Source: Clostridium muellerianum (lineage in GTDB: Bacteria; Bacillota; Clostridia; Clostridiales; Clostridiaceae). Taken from it: a stretch of DNA of 64,000 nt. Shown here in pieces: positions 17,285 to 24,026 of this stretch. Location of the stretch: the NCBI RefSeq assembly GCF_012926525.1, contig NZ_JABBNI010000063.1, positions 186,001 through 250,000 on the forward strand, read 5' to 3'. Below the pieces are notes generated by a model. The model had not been told where the DNA came from and did not search any database. It saw nothing but the letters and a program-made list of their open reading frames with translations. How positions within the stretch are numbered: position 1 is the first letter of the stretch; the number at the start of each line of letters is the position of its first letter. Position numbers and translations under genes: made by a program.

Positions 17285-18706
17285 TTATGGATTATTAAGT
17301 TCATCATCTATTGAAAATATAAATTTATTATTAAGATTTATACCTGTCATTGCTCTATATTCACCAACTACTTTAATTCCAGTGTGATATCTAAAAGTAT
17401 TGGAACGACTTGAGCTAAACTTATAACCCTTCTTCTTAGCAACAGCCTCAAACTCTCTCCAAAACTTTTGCAAACTCATTTGAGCATAGTGTTTCTCAAT
17501 TCCATTTGCAACAGCCCAACTTTTAAAAGAGTTGTACACAATTTTGTTATCTTCTCTATAACTTGTATCTTCTATAGGAACAATACAATCCTCAAAGAAT
17601 TGAACCATAGGTTTCTGCTCTATTTGATAGCCTTTTACCATCTCATCCATACTTTTACATTGAGAAAATTTATAGTCATTTTGTCGTAACCTTTTTAATC
17701 CTTCCATAGCCCAAAGGAATATTCCTGGGAGCTCTTCTTTTAGCTTTTCTCTTAGTTGGTTATCTCTTTTTTTTCCACTAAAGTTAGCATTAAAGGCTAA
17801 TATAGATAATCTTCTAAAATAACCATAGCTCGTATCCCTAGTATTGGGCAGATTATTCATAGTCATTATTAGCTTAGCAGTAGATTTAAAGCTAAAAACA
17901 GGCTTGTTTTTTTCTTCTGCACTTATAGTATCTTCACCAACTATAGCTTTAAAGTATTGAGTATTGAAGCTTTTACCGTTCATTTCATTTTCTCCGCTTA
18001 TATTAGCAGTTTTATTGTAAAGTCTTACTCTTGAAAATGGTCTACTTAACTCATTTAGCGGTATATTGGAAATATTATCTTCTCCAATCAACTGACTAAG
18101 AGTATCAACAAAGACACCTTTACCATTTTCGCCTTCTCCCAAAAGTATTAGAGCCTTTTGCGCATTAGTAGCTGTTGTTAGAATGTATCCAGCCCATTCC
18201 TGTGCAACCATTATACGTTCTTCATCTTCATCAAATACTTGTTTCAGAAACTTCTTAAATCTAGGGCAAACTGCATCAATTATATATTCTATTGGTATGC
18301 GAATTGTACTATAATACCTATAGTCATGAGGTTTCAGCTCAAAACTTTCAGTATCAAACATACCATTTACTAGATTTATTAGATTCTTATTAGAATTTAA
18401 TTCACCATCATAATAAAGCTCTCTTTCCATACCAACCATATAATCTTTTTCAATGCTTGGTGTCCATATACCGAATTTTGGTTCTTGGAATATATCTCTT
18501 AACTCTTTTAAAAGCCTACCATCATCCTGTATTTCCCAAATACCATTATTATAAACATAGTAAGACTTGTCTTTTGCTGATATTATTTGATAATTATTTT
18601 TAATATATTTAGGAAAATAGTTAGGATTCCAGTTGCAAACATCTTGATGTTTATTAAGTTGCACTCCTCTTTTTTTTAATTCTTCAAACCTGTCAAATTG
18701 ATTCAT
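17285..18706 (-). CDS. P4/D5-type replication helicase (phage/plasmid primase C-terminal family)
   Basis: 473-residue superfamily-3 helicase. The Walker A region reads LLGEGENGKGVFVDTL (about 192-207) and the following acidic strand TANISGENEMNGKSF is the family's Walker B/B' region. MTMNNLPNTRD carries the sensor asparagine, and GYFRRLSILAF the arginine finger region. The C-terminal part is the DUF3987/winged-helix-like tail seen in P4-family primases. An N-terminal primase active site is not evident, so it probably acts as the initiator and helicase of island replication. It is adjacent to the iteron-like region and overlaps its end. Confidence 0.88.
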   Translation of the reverse strand: MNQFDRFEELKKRGVQLNKHQDVCNWNPNYFPKYIKNNYQIISAKDKSYYVYNNGIWEIQDDGRLLKELRDIFQEPKFGIWTPSIEKDYMVGMERELYYDGELNSNKNLINLVNGMFDTESFELKPHDYRYYSTIRIPIEYIIDAVCPRFKKFLKQVFDEDEERIMVAQEWAGYILTTATNAQKALILLGEGENGKGVFVDTLSQLIGEDNISNIPLNELSRPFSRVRLYNKTANISGENEMNGKSFNTQYFKAIVGEDTISAEEKNKPVFSFKSTAKLIMTMNNLPNTRDTSYGYFRRLSILAFNANFSGKKRDNQLREKLKEELPGIFLWAMEGLKRLRQNDYKFSQCKSMDEMVKGYQIEQKPMVQFFEDCIVPIEDTSYREDNKIVYNSFKSWAVANGIEKHYAQMSLQKFWREFEAVAKKKGYKFSSSRSNTFRYHTGIKVVGEYRAMTGINLNNKFIFSIDDELNNP

Positions 18707-18733
18707 CTACAAATCCTCCATCTTTACTTTTTA

Positions 18734-18769
18734 TTGACGGAGTCCCTTTTTGTGATGGACTCCGTTTAA
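18734..18769 (-). terminator. Terminator between replication genes (middle island)
   Basis: Stem ACGGAGTCC/GGACTCCGT, between the 237-residue gene and the helicase gene. The same hairpin occurs in the right island (34862-34898). It may attenuate rather than end transcription, since the helicase gene follows at once. Confidence 0.7.
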
Positions 18770-18788
18770 TATTAAATTACAAAACTTT

Positions 18789-19502
18789 TTAGCAATCTTT
18801 ATATATCTCAGCATTTATATTAACTATTCTTGGGAAAACATCTCCATTATCCATTAAAATGTGTTTAACCTCACACAATCCTTTAATTTTCAAAAGTTCT
18901 CTAAGGTTTATTTTTCCCATCGGCGGTCTACCTGTTAAGTCCTTATATATTTGATAGAATCTGGACTTAGAACTACTCGATATATTATACTTTTGCTTTA
19001 AATCAAACTCTATTTCTTGTCCACTTATTATTCTGCTAATATGGAATTCAATCATTAACTTATCTTTAGCACCATATATTGTTGCTACTTGTTTATCAAG
19101 TCCAAGATTTTTAACATAAAATTTATAATTACCTTCATCTATTGGCATCTCTTGTTTAATCTCTATTTCTAAACCTGTAATCGGAGTAGATGTCCCCCTC
19201 AACTCCTCATTGTTAAAAAATGAATCAATCTCACTATTACTTCTATATTCCTTCATTACATTGTCCAAAGCGCTTTCTACCTTTTCAATTACTTGATTTT
19301 CAGGTTTTTTACTATCACTAAATATAGATGTCGATTTCGCTATTGTCTCGTCTTGTTTTATAACATTTTCTTTTACTGTAACACCCTCCTCATTTGAATT
19401 GATAATTGAATTATTAACTTCATTCATAGTTTTCATTTCCTCCTCTTTATTGATATCATTTTTTTGAATAGATTCTTGTTTCTTCACCTTTTTTAAAGCC
19501 AT
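18789..19502 (-). CDS. Replication-associated protein, 237 residues (middle island)
   Basis: The N-terminal 95 residues are charged and low in complexity (many K, E, N, S). The C-terminal domain (about 100-235) is compact and mixed, with DEGNYKFYVKNLGLDK, DLKQKYNISSSSKSRFYQIY and INLRELLKIKGLCEVKHIL. This looks like the DUF669-type replication/recombination proteins of phages and plasmids, which are thought to bind single-stranded DNA. The partner in the right island is well conserved only in the C-terminal domain. It is directly upstream of the helicase. Confidence 0.6.
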   Translation of the reverse strand: MALKKVKKQESIQKNDINKEEEMKTMNEVNNSIINSNEEGVTVKENVIKQDETIAKSTSIFSDSKKPENQVIEKVESALDNVMKEYRSNSEIDSFFNNEELRGTSTPITGLEIEIKQEMPIDEGNYKFYVKNLGLDKQVATIYGAKDKLMIEFHISRIISGQEIEFDLKQKYNISSSSKSRFYQIYKDLTGRPPMGKINLRELLKIKGLCEVKHILMDNGDVFPRIVNINAEIYKDC

Positions 19503-20016
19503 TTTTTATCCCCCTGGTTTTCATTTCAAAATTGTTATTTTTTATGTTGAAATATTATCATGGATAAAAAAAATATTCAGCTTTCATTTTCATTCATTTT
19601 CATATGTAAGAAATAAAAACTTTTTCCGACAAATTCGATTAGTCTATAATTACAAATGATTTAAAAAAATGTGTTATTGGAAATTAGTCAATTTAAATTA
19701 TTCTTTTCTTGCTTTAATTTTCATATAATTGCTCTATTTTTCATTTTTTCTACCTACCATTGCCGTCGGATAATTCAAATATGCTTACGCCCTAATGATA
19801 TTGGATTGATATTTTTTTGGATTTCTTCTTTCTTATCAATATTTCTATTTAAAAATTTTTACTCACATCAACAAAACAACAACTTATTCTATCTCTGGTG
19901 AATATCTCAAAAATAATAATTTTTCATTTTTGAACTTTAGTCCATTTATAAACAAAAAAGAAACATTGATACCTTATTAAATTAAGACATCAATGTTTCT
20001 AATTAATATTTATACT
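19503..20016. other. Gene-free stretch specific to the middle island
   Basis: 514 AT-rich bases. I see only the promoter side of the 237-residue gene and a terminator at 19959-20000. A hydrophobic plus-strand frame (19671-19901) has no ribosome site and does not look real. The right island has just 140 bases here, so this is an insertion or decayed gene. Confidence 0.5.
19959..20000 (-). terminator. Terminator after the 84-residue gene
   Basis: Perfect 12-bp stem AGAAACATTGAT/ATCAATGTTTCT with an 18-base loop, followed on the minus strand by TTTTTTG. Confidence 0.8.
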
Positions 20017-20271
20017 TTAATATCTTCTTTTCTTCAAAAGATACCCTGCTGATATTTTCATGTCACCAGAGCTTGTTCGATATATTCTTTTTAACTCATC
20101 ATCACTTTTGTTATCCATACTATGAGCTAATCTTAATATACGGTTATTATCTTTCGCTCTCTTATCTGCTTCATTATTTAAAAAATCCAGAACCTTTTTT
20201 GAAAGCTTAACATCATTGTCATCAACAAATTCTCTCGCTATCAAATCTTTTAATTTTTTAAGTAACCCCAA
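20017..20271 (-). CDS. Small basic protein with LKKR C-terminal motif (middle island)
   Basis: 84 residues, starting MGLLKKLKDLIAREFV. The last 30 residues (DDELKRIYRTSSGDMKISAG, then YLLKKR) match those of the 64-residue protein at 40291 in the right island (DERLIRIIRTGSRKQKSAAA, then YVLKKR), while the N-terminal parts differ. Amphipathic N-terminus and basic C-terminus suggest membrane or nucleic-acid contact. Function is unknown. It starts with GGAGGTGAAAAT just upstream. Confidence 0.55.
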   Translation of the reverse strand: MGLLKKLKDLIAREFVDDNDVKLSKKVLDFLNNEADKRAKDNNRILRLAHSMDNKSDDELKRIYRTSSGDMKISAGYLLKKRRY

Positions 20272-20306
20272 ATTTTCACCTCCCTTTTATCCAAACACAA
20301 CTTTAT

Positions 20307-20489
20307 CTATTCATCTACCTTTCCCGTACCATGACATTCTGGACATGGTATTTTGCCAGTACCACCGCAAGCTGGACATGACCCTTGTATTGTTACATTA
20401 CTATGGTCATATGTACCATACGTCATTCCGTAGTCCTCACATTTAACTATCTTTTTACCTCTACATACTGGGCATATTTCTTTAGCCAT
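20307..20489 (-). CDS. DnaJ-type zinc-finger protein, 60 residues
   Basis: Three CxxCxG-type motifs are visible: CPVCRGKK (residues 6-13), CPACGGTG and CPECHGTG in the C-terminal half. These are the repeats of the DnaJ cysteine-rich zinc-binding domain, here as a stand-alone protein without a J domain. Three motifs rather than four would bind one complete zinc site and one partial. A GGTAATAAT-type ribosome site precedes the ATG. It belongs to the small-gene run downstream of the XRE gene. The right island lacks a copy. Confidence 0.65.
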   Translation of the reverse strand: MAKEICPVCRGKKIVKCEDYGMTYGTYDHSNVTIQGSCPACGGTGKIPCPECHGTGKVDE

Positions 20490-20560
20490 ATTATTACCTC
20501 TTTCTTTGTTTTATTTAAAATATAAATTAATTTATATATTTCATCTTCCATAATTCTTAA

Positions 20561-20725
20561 CTATCTCTTAAGCATCTTATAGACACTTCCTATTACAAGA
20601 GCTGGTATACCAAATATAACAAAAATCCTTAAAAATATAAGACCTAAATAACCTACCAAACTTCCTATAAACATTACTAACCAAACAACTCCAAATATTA
20701 ATAGTAAGCTAAATACAAGTTTCAT
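20561..20725 (-). CDS. Small two-helix membrane protein (middle island)
   Basis: 54 residues from the ATG that follows GGAGGAGTAAAG. Two hydrophobic stretches (KLVFSLLLIFGVVWLVMF and GLIFLRIFVIFGIPALVIG) and a short basic tail. It is almost identical to the product of 36935-37099 in the right island. Function is unknown. An upstream ATG at 20755 lies before the ribosome site and is less likely. Confidence 0.65.
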   Translation of the reverse strand: MKLVFSLLLIFGVVWLVMFIGSLVGYLGLIFLRIFVIFGIPALVIGSVYKMLKR

Positions 20726-20796
20726 CTTTACTCCTCCTATAGCAATTTTATTCATTTACATAATAGTGAAATACAACTTTTTCACTAATCTATTTT

Positions 20797-20997
20797 CTAC
20801 AAAAATACCTTAATATCAATTTCTAATGCCCTTGCTATCTTGTCCAATGTTTTCAAAGACGGACTCGAACGGTTTATTTCTATATCTGACAGGAATGTAT
20901 TGGAAATACCTGCCTTTTTAGCTAGTTCATATTGCTTTAATCTTTTCTTAAGCCTCTCACATTTTATTTTTTCACCTATATTATCCAAAACTACCAC
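20797..20997 (-). CDS. XRE-family repressor, Cro-like
   Basis: About 63-66 residues, essentially just an HTH_3 domain: ERLKKRLKQYELAKKAGISN, then TFLSDIEINRSSPSLKTLDK. The start is either GTG at 20997 or a TTG three codons in, which has better spacing from GGGGTGG. It is divergent from a second XRE gene at 21154; the shared 156-bp region contains a TTACGTAA inverted repeat. Together they look like a lysogeny-type switch for the island. Confidence 0.85.
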   Translation of the reverse strand: MVVLDNIGEKIKCERLKKRLKQYELAKKAGISNTFLSDIEINRSSPSLKTLDKIARALEIDIKVFL

Positions 20998-21019
20998 CCC
21001 ACAATATTTATTATACGGT

Positions 21020-21053
21020 AATTACGTAAAAATACAATATTTTTTACGTAATT
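21020..21053. promoter_or_regulatory. Inverted-repeat operator between divergent XRE genes
   Basis: AATTACGTAAAAA and TTTTTTACGTAATT form an inverted repeat with a 7-base centre; each arm itself holds the palindrome TTACGTAA. Related ACGGTAA and TTTACGGAAA words flank it near 21015 and 21130. The location between two divergent XRE regulators suggests that one or both bind here. Confidence 0.65.
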
Positions 21054-21153
21054 TATATAGCATTTTGCTTTTTTATCAAGCAATTTTACAAACTGCTTGA
21101 ATTTGTTTATACTAAAACTACTACGTTATTTACGGAAATTTTAGGAGGTTATT

Positions 21154-21516
21154 ATGGGATTAGGAGAAAAGCTCAAAGCTATCAGAAAAGCTAAAGGTAT
21201 ATCATTACAAAATCTGTCGGATGCTACTGTTAATGTGTCAGAAACCAGAATATCTATATCATTTTTAAGTGATATTGAAAACGGAAGAAGTAATCCTTCA
21301 ATAGATAGGCTAAAGATTATTGCTAAAGCCTTAAATACATCAGTTTCGTATTTCATTGAAGATTCAGAAACTACCTTATTTGGTGGGGCTATTGAAGATA
21401 CAGAATTTATTCCTGTGATTGAACTGCTTAGAGATTTTAAAGATTGGAACGTAGAAGATAAGAAAGAATTACTTTACTATTTAAAGGCTAAAAAGACTAT
21501 TAGGGATAATAAGTAG
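21154..21516 (+). CDS. XRE-family regulator (middle island)
   Basis: 120 residues. HTH_3 domain in the first 65 residues: LGEKLKAIRKAKGISLQNLS, then ISFLSDIENGRSNPSIDRLK. The helix-turn-helix contains an insertion (VNVSETRIS) compared with the usual spacing. The C-terminal 50 residues are acidic and probably dimerise. AGGAGG lies six bases before the start. It is the only plus-strand gene of the island and is read away from the Cro-like gene. Confidence 0.88.
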   Translation: MGLGEKLKAIRKAKGISLQNLSDATVNVSETRISISFLSDIENGRSNPSIDRLKIIAKALNTSVSYFIEDSETTLFGGAIEDTEFIPVIELLRDFKDWNVEDKKELLYYLKAKKTIRDNK

Positions 21517-21542
21517 AAAATTTAATTTGTGTGAAAGGCTTA

Positions 21543-21899
21543 TTACTTTAGATATGCATAGATGTAACTATAAGCGTCTTTAACTGGTATTAGCTTAACA
21601 GAATAATTATAGTAATCTAATGAAATAGTGAAAATTTGCTCCATTTCGTAGCCTGTACCCTTGCAGTATTTCCGTACCCTCTCAAAGCTTGAAAGAAGCT
21701 CAAATTGGAGGTAGTTCAGCTCCTGCTGTAGTTTCTTTAGGTCAATTTTCCAGCCTGTTTTTAGCTCCATTAGAAGCTTTGTAGGATTCCATTGGTTGCA
21801 AAGATTGCCTTTACTTCCAGCCCAATCAATTCTCATGTTTCCTAATCTTTTTTCTTCATCAAGTTCAAATGTTATACCTCTTACTAAATCTTTGTCCAT
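21543..21899 (-). CDS. Conserved island protein, 118 residues (middle island)
   Basis: Unrecognised. Starts MDKDLVRGITFELDEEKRLG; central QWNPTKLLMELKTGWKIDLK and a YLQFELLSSFERV helix. The right-island copy (42091-42447) is very similar. It is the last gene of a five-gene run whose members are spaced by 20-120 bp. No membrane segment or cysteine cluster. Confidence 0.6.
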   Translation of the reverse strand: MDKDLVRGITFELDEEKRLGNMRIDWAGSKGNLCNQWNPTKLLMELKTGWKIDLKKLQQELNYLQFELLSSFERVRKYCKGTGYEMEQIFTISLDYYNYSVKLIPVKDAYSYIYAYLK

Positions 21900-21919
21900 T
21901 ATTGTTCCTCCATCATTTT

Positions 21920-22225
21920 TTAATATTCTTCTGCTAATAGCATAGTTGAATGAGTATTATCATCTATTACAAATATCTTTGCCGATACCACTCCTTCAGG
22001 TAGTATTTTATAAGTCTTTTCGTATTTAGGCACTTCCTGCCTATGCTCTATTTTTTGCATTGCTATATCATCAACTATTTCTCTTTTCAATTCAAATACT
22101 TGCAAGTAATCCAGCTGTTTACCTTGCCCCTTTAATTCATCTATGCAGTTCCATATGAATAGTTGTAACTCTAATGGTATTTCATTTTTTATTCCTCTAG
22201 TTATATACCTTGTATTGTCAAACAT
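21920..22225 (-). CDS. Conserved island protein, 101 residues (middle island)
   Basis: Unrecognised. Starts MFDNTRYITRGIKNEIPLEL; then QLFIWNCIDELKGQGKQLDY and DYLQVFELKREIV. The N-terminal 80 residues resemble small phage/plasmid proteins of the DUF960 type (short proteins with a TRGI...LQ.F.W pattern), a tentative match. The C-terminal end TMLLAEEY is shared with the right-island copy. Confidence 0.6.
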   Translation of the reverse strand: MFDNTRYITRGIKNEIPLELQLFIWNCIDELKGQGKQLDYLQVFELKREIVDDIAMQKIEHRQEVPKYEKTYKILPEGVVSAKIFVIDDNTHSTMLLAEEY

Positions 22226-22249
22226 TTTTTAACACCATCCTTTAATAAC

Positions 22250-22543
22250 TTATTTTGCATTAAATATTTCACTTAAACTTTTTATAAATTCCTTTGAAAA
22301 TACTGATTTATCTATTGCCGCCTTTATTAACTGTATTAATTCTTCTTCTGTTACATCCAATGACCTTGGTATATAAGTTTGCTCTGACCTTACAGTATCC
22401 TTGTATAATGAGAATCTTATTTCTTCTCTATTTTTTTCTTTAATAAATATTTTCTCAATGCAATATGTGTAATCATCATCCTCTATCTTTCCTTGATTAA
22501 GTATTTTGCAATATTTAGTTTCCTTTATTACTTTTTCTGCCAT
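22250..22543 (-). CDS. Conserved island protein, 97 residues (middle island)
   Basis: Unrecognised small beta-rich protein: MAEKVIKETKYCKILNQGKI, later EEIRFSLYKDTVRSEQTYIP and a helical C-terminus. The right-island copy differs at only about seven positions by eye, the second-best conserved member of the five-gene block. AGGAGGTACTT precedes the ATG. Confidence 0.6.
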   Translation of the reverse strand: MAEKVIKETKYCKILNQGKIEDDDYTYCIEKIFIKEKNREEIRFSLYKDTVRSEQTYIPRSLDVTEEELIQLIKAAIDKSVFSKEFIKSLSEIFNAK

Positions 22544-22575
22544 AAGTACCTCCTACAAATTTTTGCAAATAGTAA

Positions 22576-22609
22576 AGCCTTAATTACCGCTGTATTGGCA
22601 ATTAAGGCT
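22576..22609 (-). terminator. Terminator after the 120-residue gene
   Basis: Stem AGCCTTAATT/AATTAAGGCT directly after the stop codon at 22612, with an equivalent hairpin in the right island near 43120-43155. Confidence 0.7.
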
Positions 22610-22611
22610 CT

Positions 22612-22974
22612 TTAGTCAATAATATGATTTTTTAAGTTTTGTGGTAATAACTCCATTGGAATTATTAGTGATATAGCATACTCATTGTTACATAATATCA
22701 ATGAGTTAGTATAATCCTTATCATTGGTGCATACTATTTTATCTACATATTCTGGTATAATACTGTCACAATCAATGTAAATCTTATCTTTTATTACTTG
22801 AAAATCTTCTTCTTTTTCTACAACTACAACATATCCTCCATCATCTTCGTACTTGTCTCTATTAGCTCCATACTCTGAATCTAGTACCTGTAGTATCCCT
22901 CCAATGACCTTTTGTACCTCCTCTGGTATTGATTTTACCTTATCCATGTCCACTAAATAAGCTAATTCTATCAT
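22612..22974 (-). CDS. Conserved island protein, 120 residues (middle island)
   Basis: Unrecognised acidic protein. Starts MIELAYLVDMDKVKSIPEEV; central YEDDGGYVVVVEKEEDFQVI and CDSIIPEYVDKIVC; hydrophobic SLILCNNEYAISLIIPMELL near the end. This pattern is like small phage-associated proteins that act on or inhibit a partner. The right-island copy is similar throughout. GGAGGAAATATTA precedes the start. Confidence 0.6.
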   Translation of the reverse strand: MIELAYLVDMDKVKSIPEEVQKVIGGILQVLDSEYGANRDKYEDDGGYVVVVEKEEDFQVIKDKIYIDCDSIIPEYVDKIVCTNDKDYTNSLILCNNEYAISLIIPMELLPQNLKNHIID

Positions 22975-23096
22975 TAATATTTCCTCCTCAAAAATAAAAA
23001 TATCTTACCTATATACAGTAAGATTCTCATTATAATAATATATATTTATCTTCATCTTTATTACATACTAATGCTAATTTCCCTAATAATTAGCCA

Positions 23097-23384
23097 TTAT
23101 TTACTCCTATCACTAAGCTTGAATTCCCTCATAAGCAATCCTATCATCTTCATTACTCTTGAAAAATCACTGCGTCCGTTTTTATCTTTTTCCACTAATA
23201 AATGTGCAGGATTAATATACTTAATTCTGCCGTTATATTGCATTAGTATATAAACAGCTAATCTTTTATTACCATCCCTATACCAATCTACATAGCCATA
23301 TCTAACTAAATAGATTGCTTTTTCATCATTAGACGATGGTACTTTATATTCTTTTAGTACTTCACAATATACTTTTTCTTTCAT
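23097..23384 (-). CDS. Conserved island protein, 95 residues (middle island)
   Basis: Unrecognised. Starts MKEKVYCEVLKEYKVPSSND; contains RYGYVDWYRDGNKRLAVYIL and KDKNGRSDFSRVMKMIG. Only three differences from the right-island copy by eye, the best conserved member of the five-gene block, which points to strong selection or recent exchange. Short hairpins near 23003-23025 follow it. Confidence 0.6.
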   Translation of the reverse strand: MKEKVYCEVLKEYKVPSSNDEKAIYLVRYGYVDWYRDGNKRLAVYILMQYNGRIKYINPAHLLVEKDKNGRSDFSRVMKMIGLLMREFKLSDRSK

Positions 23385-24026
23385 AACTTCTTACTGCTCC
23401 TTATTATTTACTTATTATCGTCTTCATAAATTAAATTTACTTCTCCACTTAATAATGCTGAATTTCCATAAAACTTCATTGTTCTGTTTTCATTTATAAT
23501 ATATTACATTTATTTACTAGCTTCACTTACATTCTTTTAATAAGTATATATAAATTATTTATATATTTTGAGGTTTATTTTGATATAAAATTACATTTTC
23601 TTTCTTAATAGAATTTCGTGAAGTCCTTAGTTCAAAATGCTACAATTGAATAATCATTAGATAATATAAAAAGTGATGAATAGTAATCAATACCATCATC
23701 ACTCTTTATATTACCTGTATACTCTCAAAATAATTCTTTTATACTACTAACTTTTTCTTCTTCTGATTCCAATATTACAATGTACACTTCTAGTCCTTCT
23801 ATCGTTCTATTATTTTCATAATTAGCATCTATTAATATTATTACTTCTTCTACCTCTTTCTTTTAACATTCTCTTTGAGTGTTTCAATTCTAGTTGTTCT
23901 TTTTTGTATAATTTCAACATTCTTATCCTTGCAAAAGCAAAGAGGAATACTCAAAGCTTTTAGCTCTAGTTTTCCTCCATCTTATTATTCTATGCCTATT
24001 GTATATATATTTATTAAATGCTATAT
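23385..24026. other. Gap with a possible gene remnant
   Basis: 642 bases without an intact gene. A hairpin AAGTGATGA/TCATCACTC lies near 23670-23705. Between about 23730 and 23920 the minus strand has short overlapping frames, one reading EEVIILIDANYENNRTIEGL with a stop just upstream, which may be a frameshifted small gene. This marks the join between shared backbone and the cargo of this island. Confidence 0.35.

Noticed and set aside
17195-17285. CRISPR array
   Set aside because: The GACC words are short, unevenly spaced and lack uniform repeats and spacers; no cas genes are present in the window.
19671-19901. Hydrophobic 76-residue plus-strand frame
   Set aside because: GTG start without a ribosome site in AT-rich intergenic sequence; Phe/Ile-rich composition is expected by chance.
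23730-23920. Small gene in the gap before the HEPN/NB-ARC gene
   Set aside because: Frames are interrupted and no start with a ribosome site was found; mentioned only as a possible remnant.
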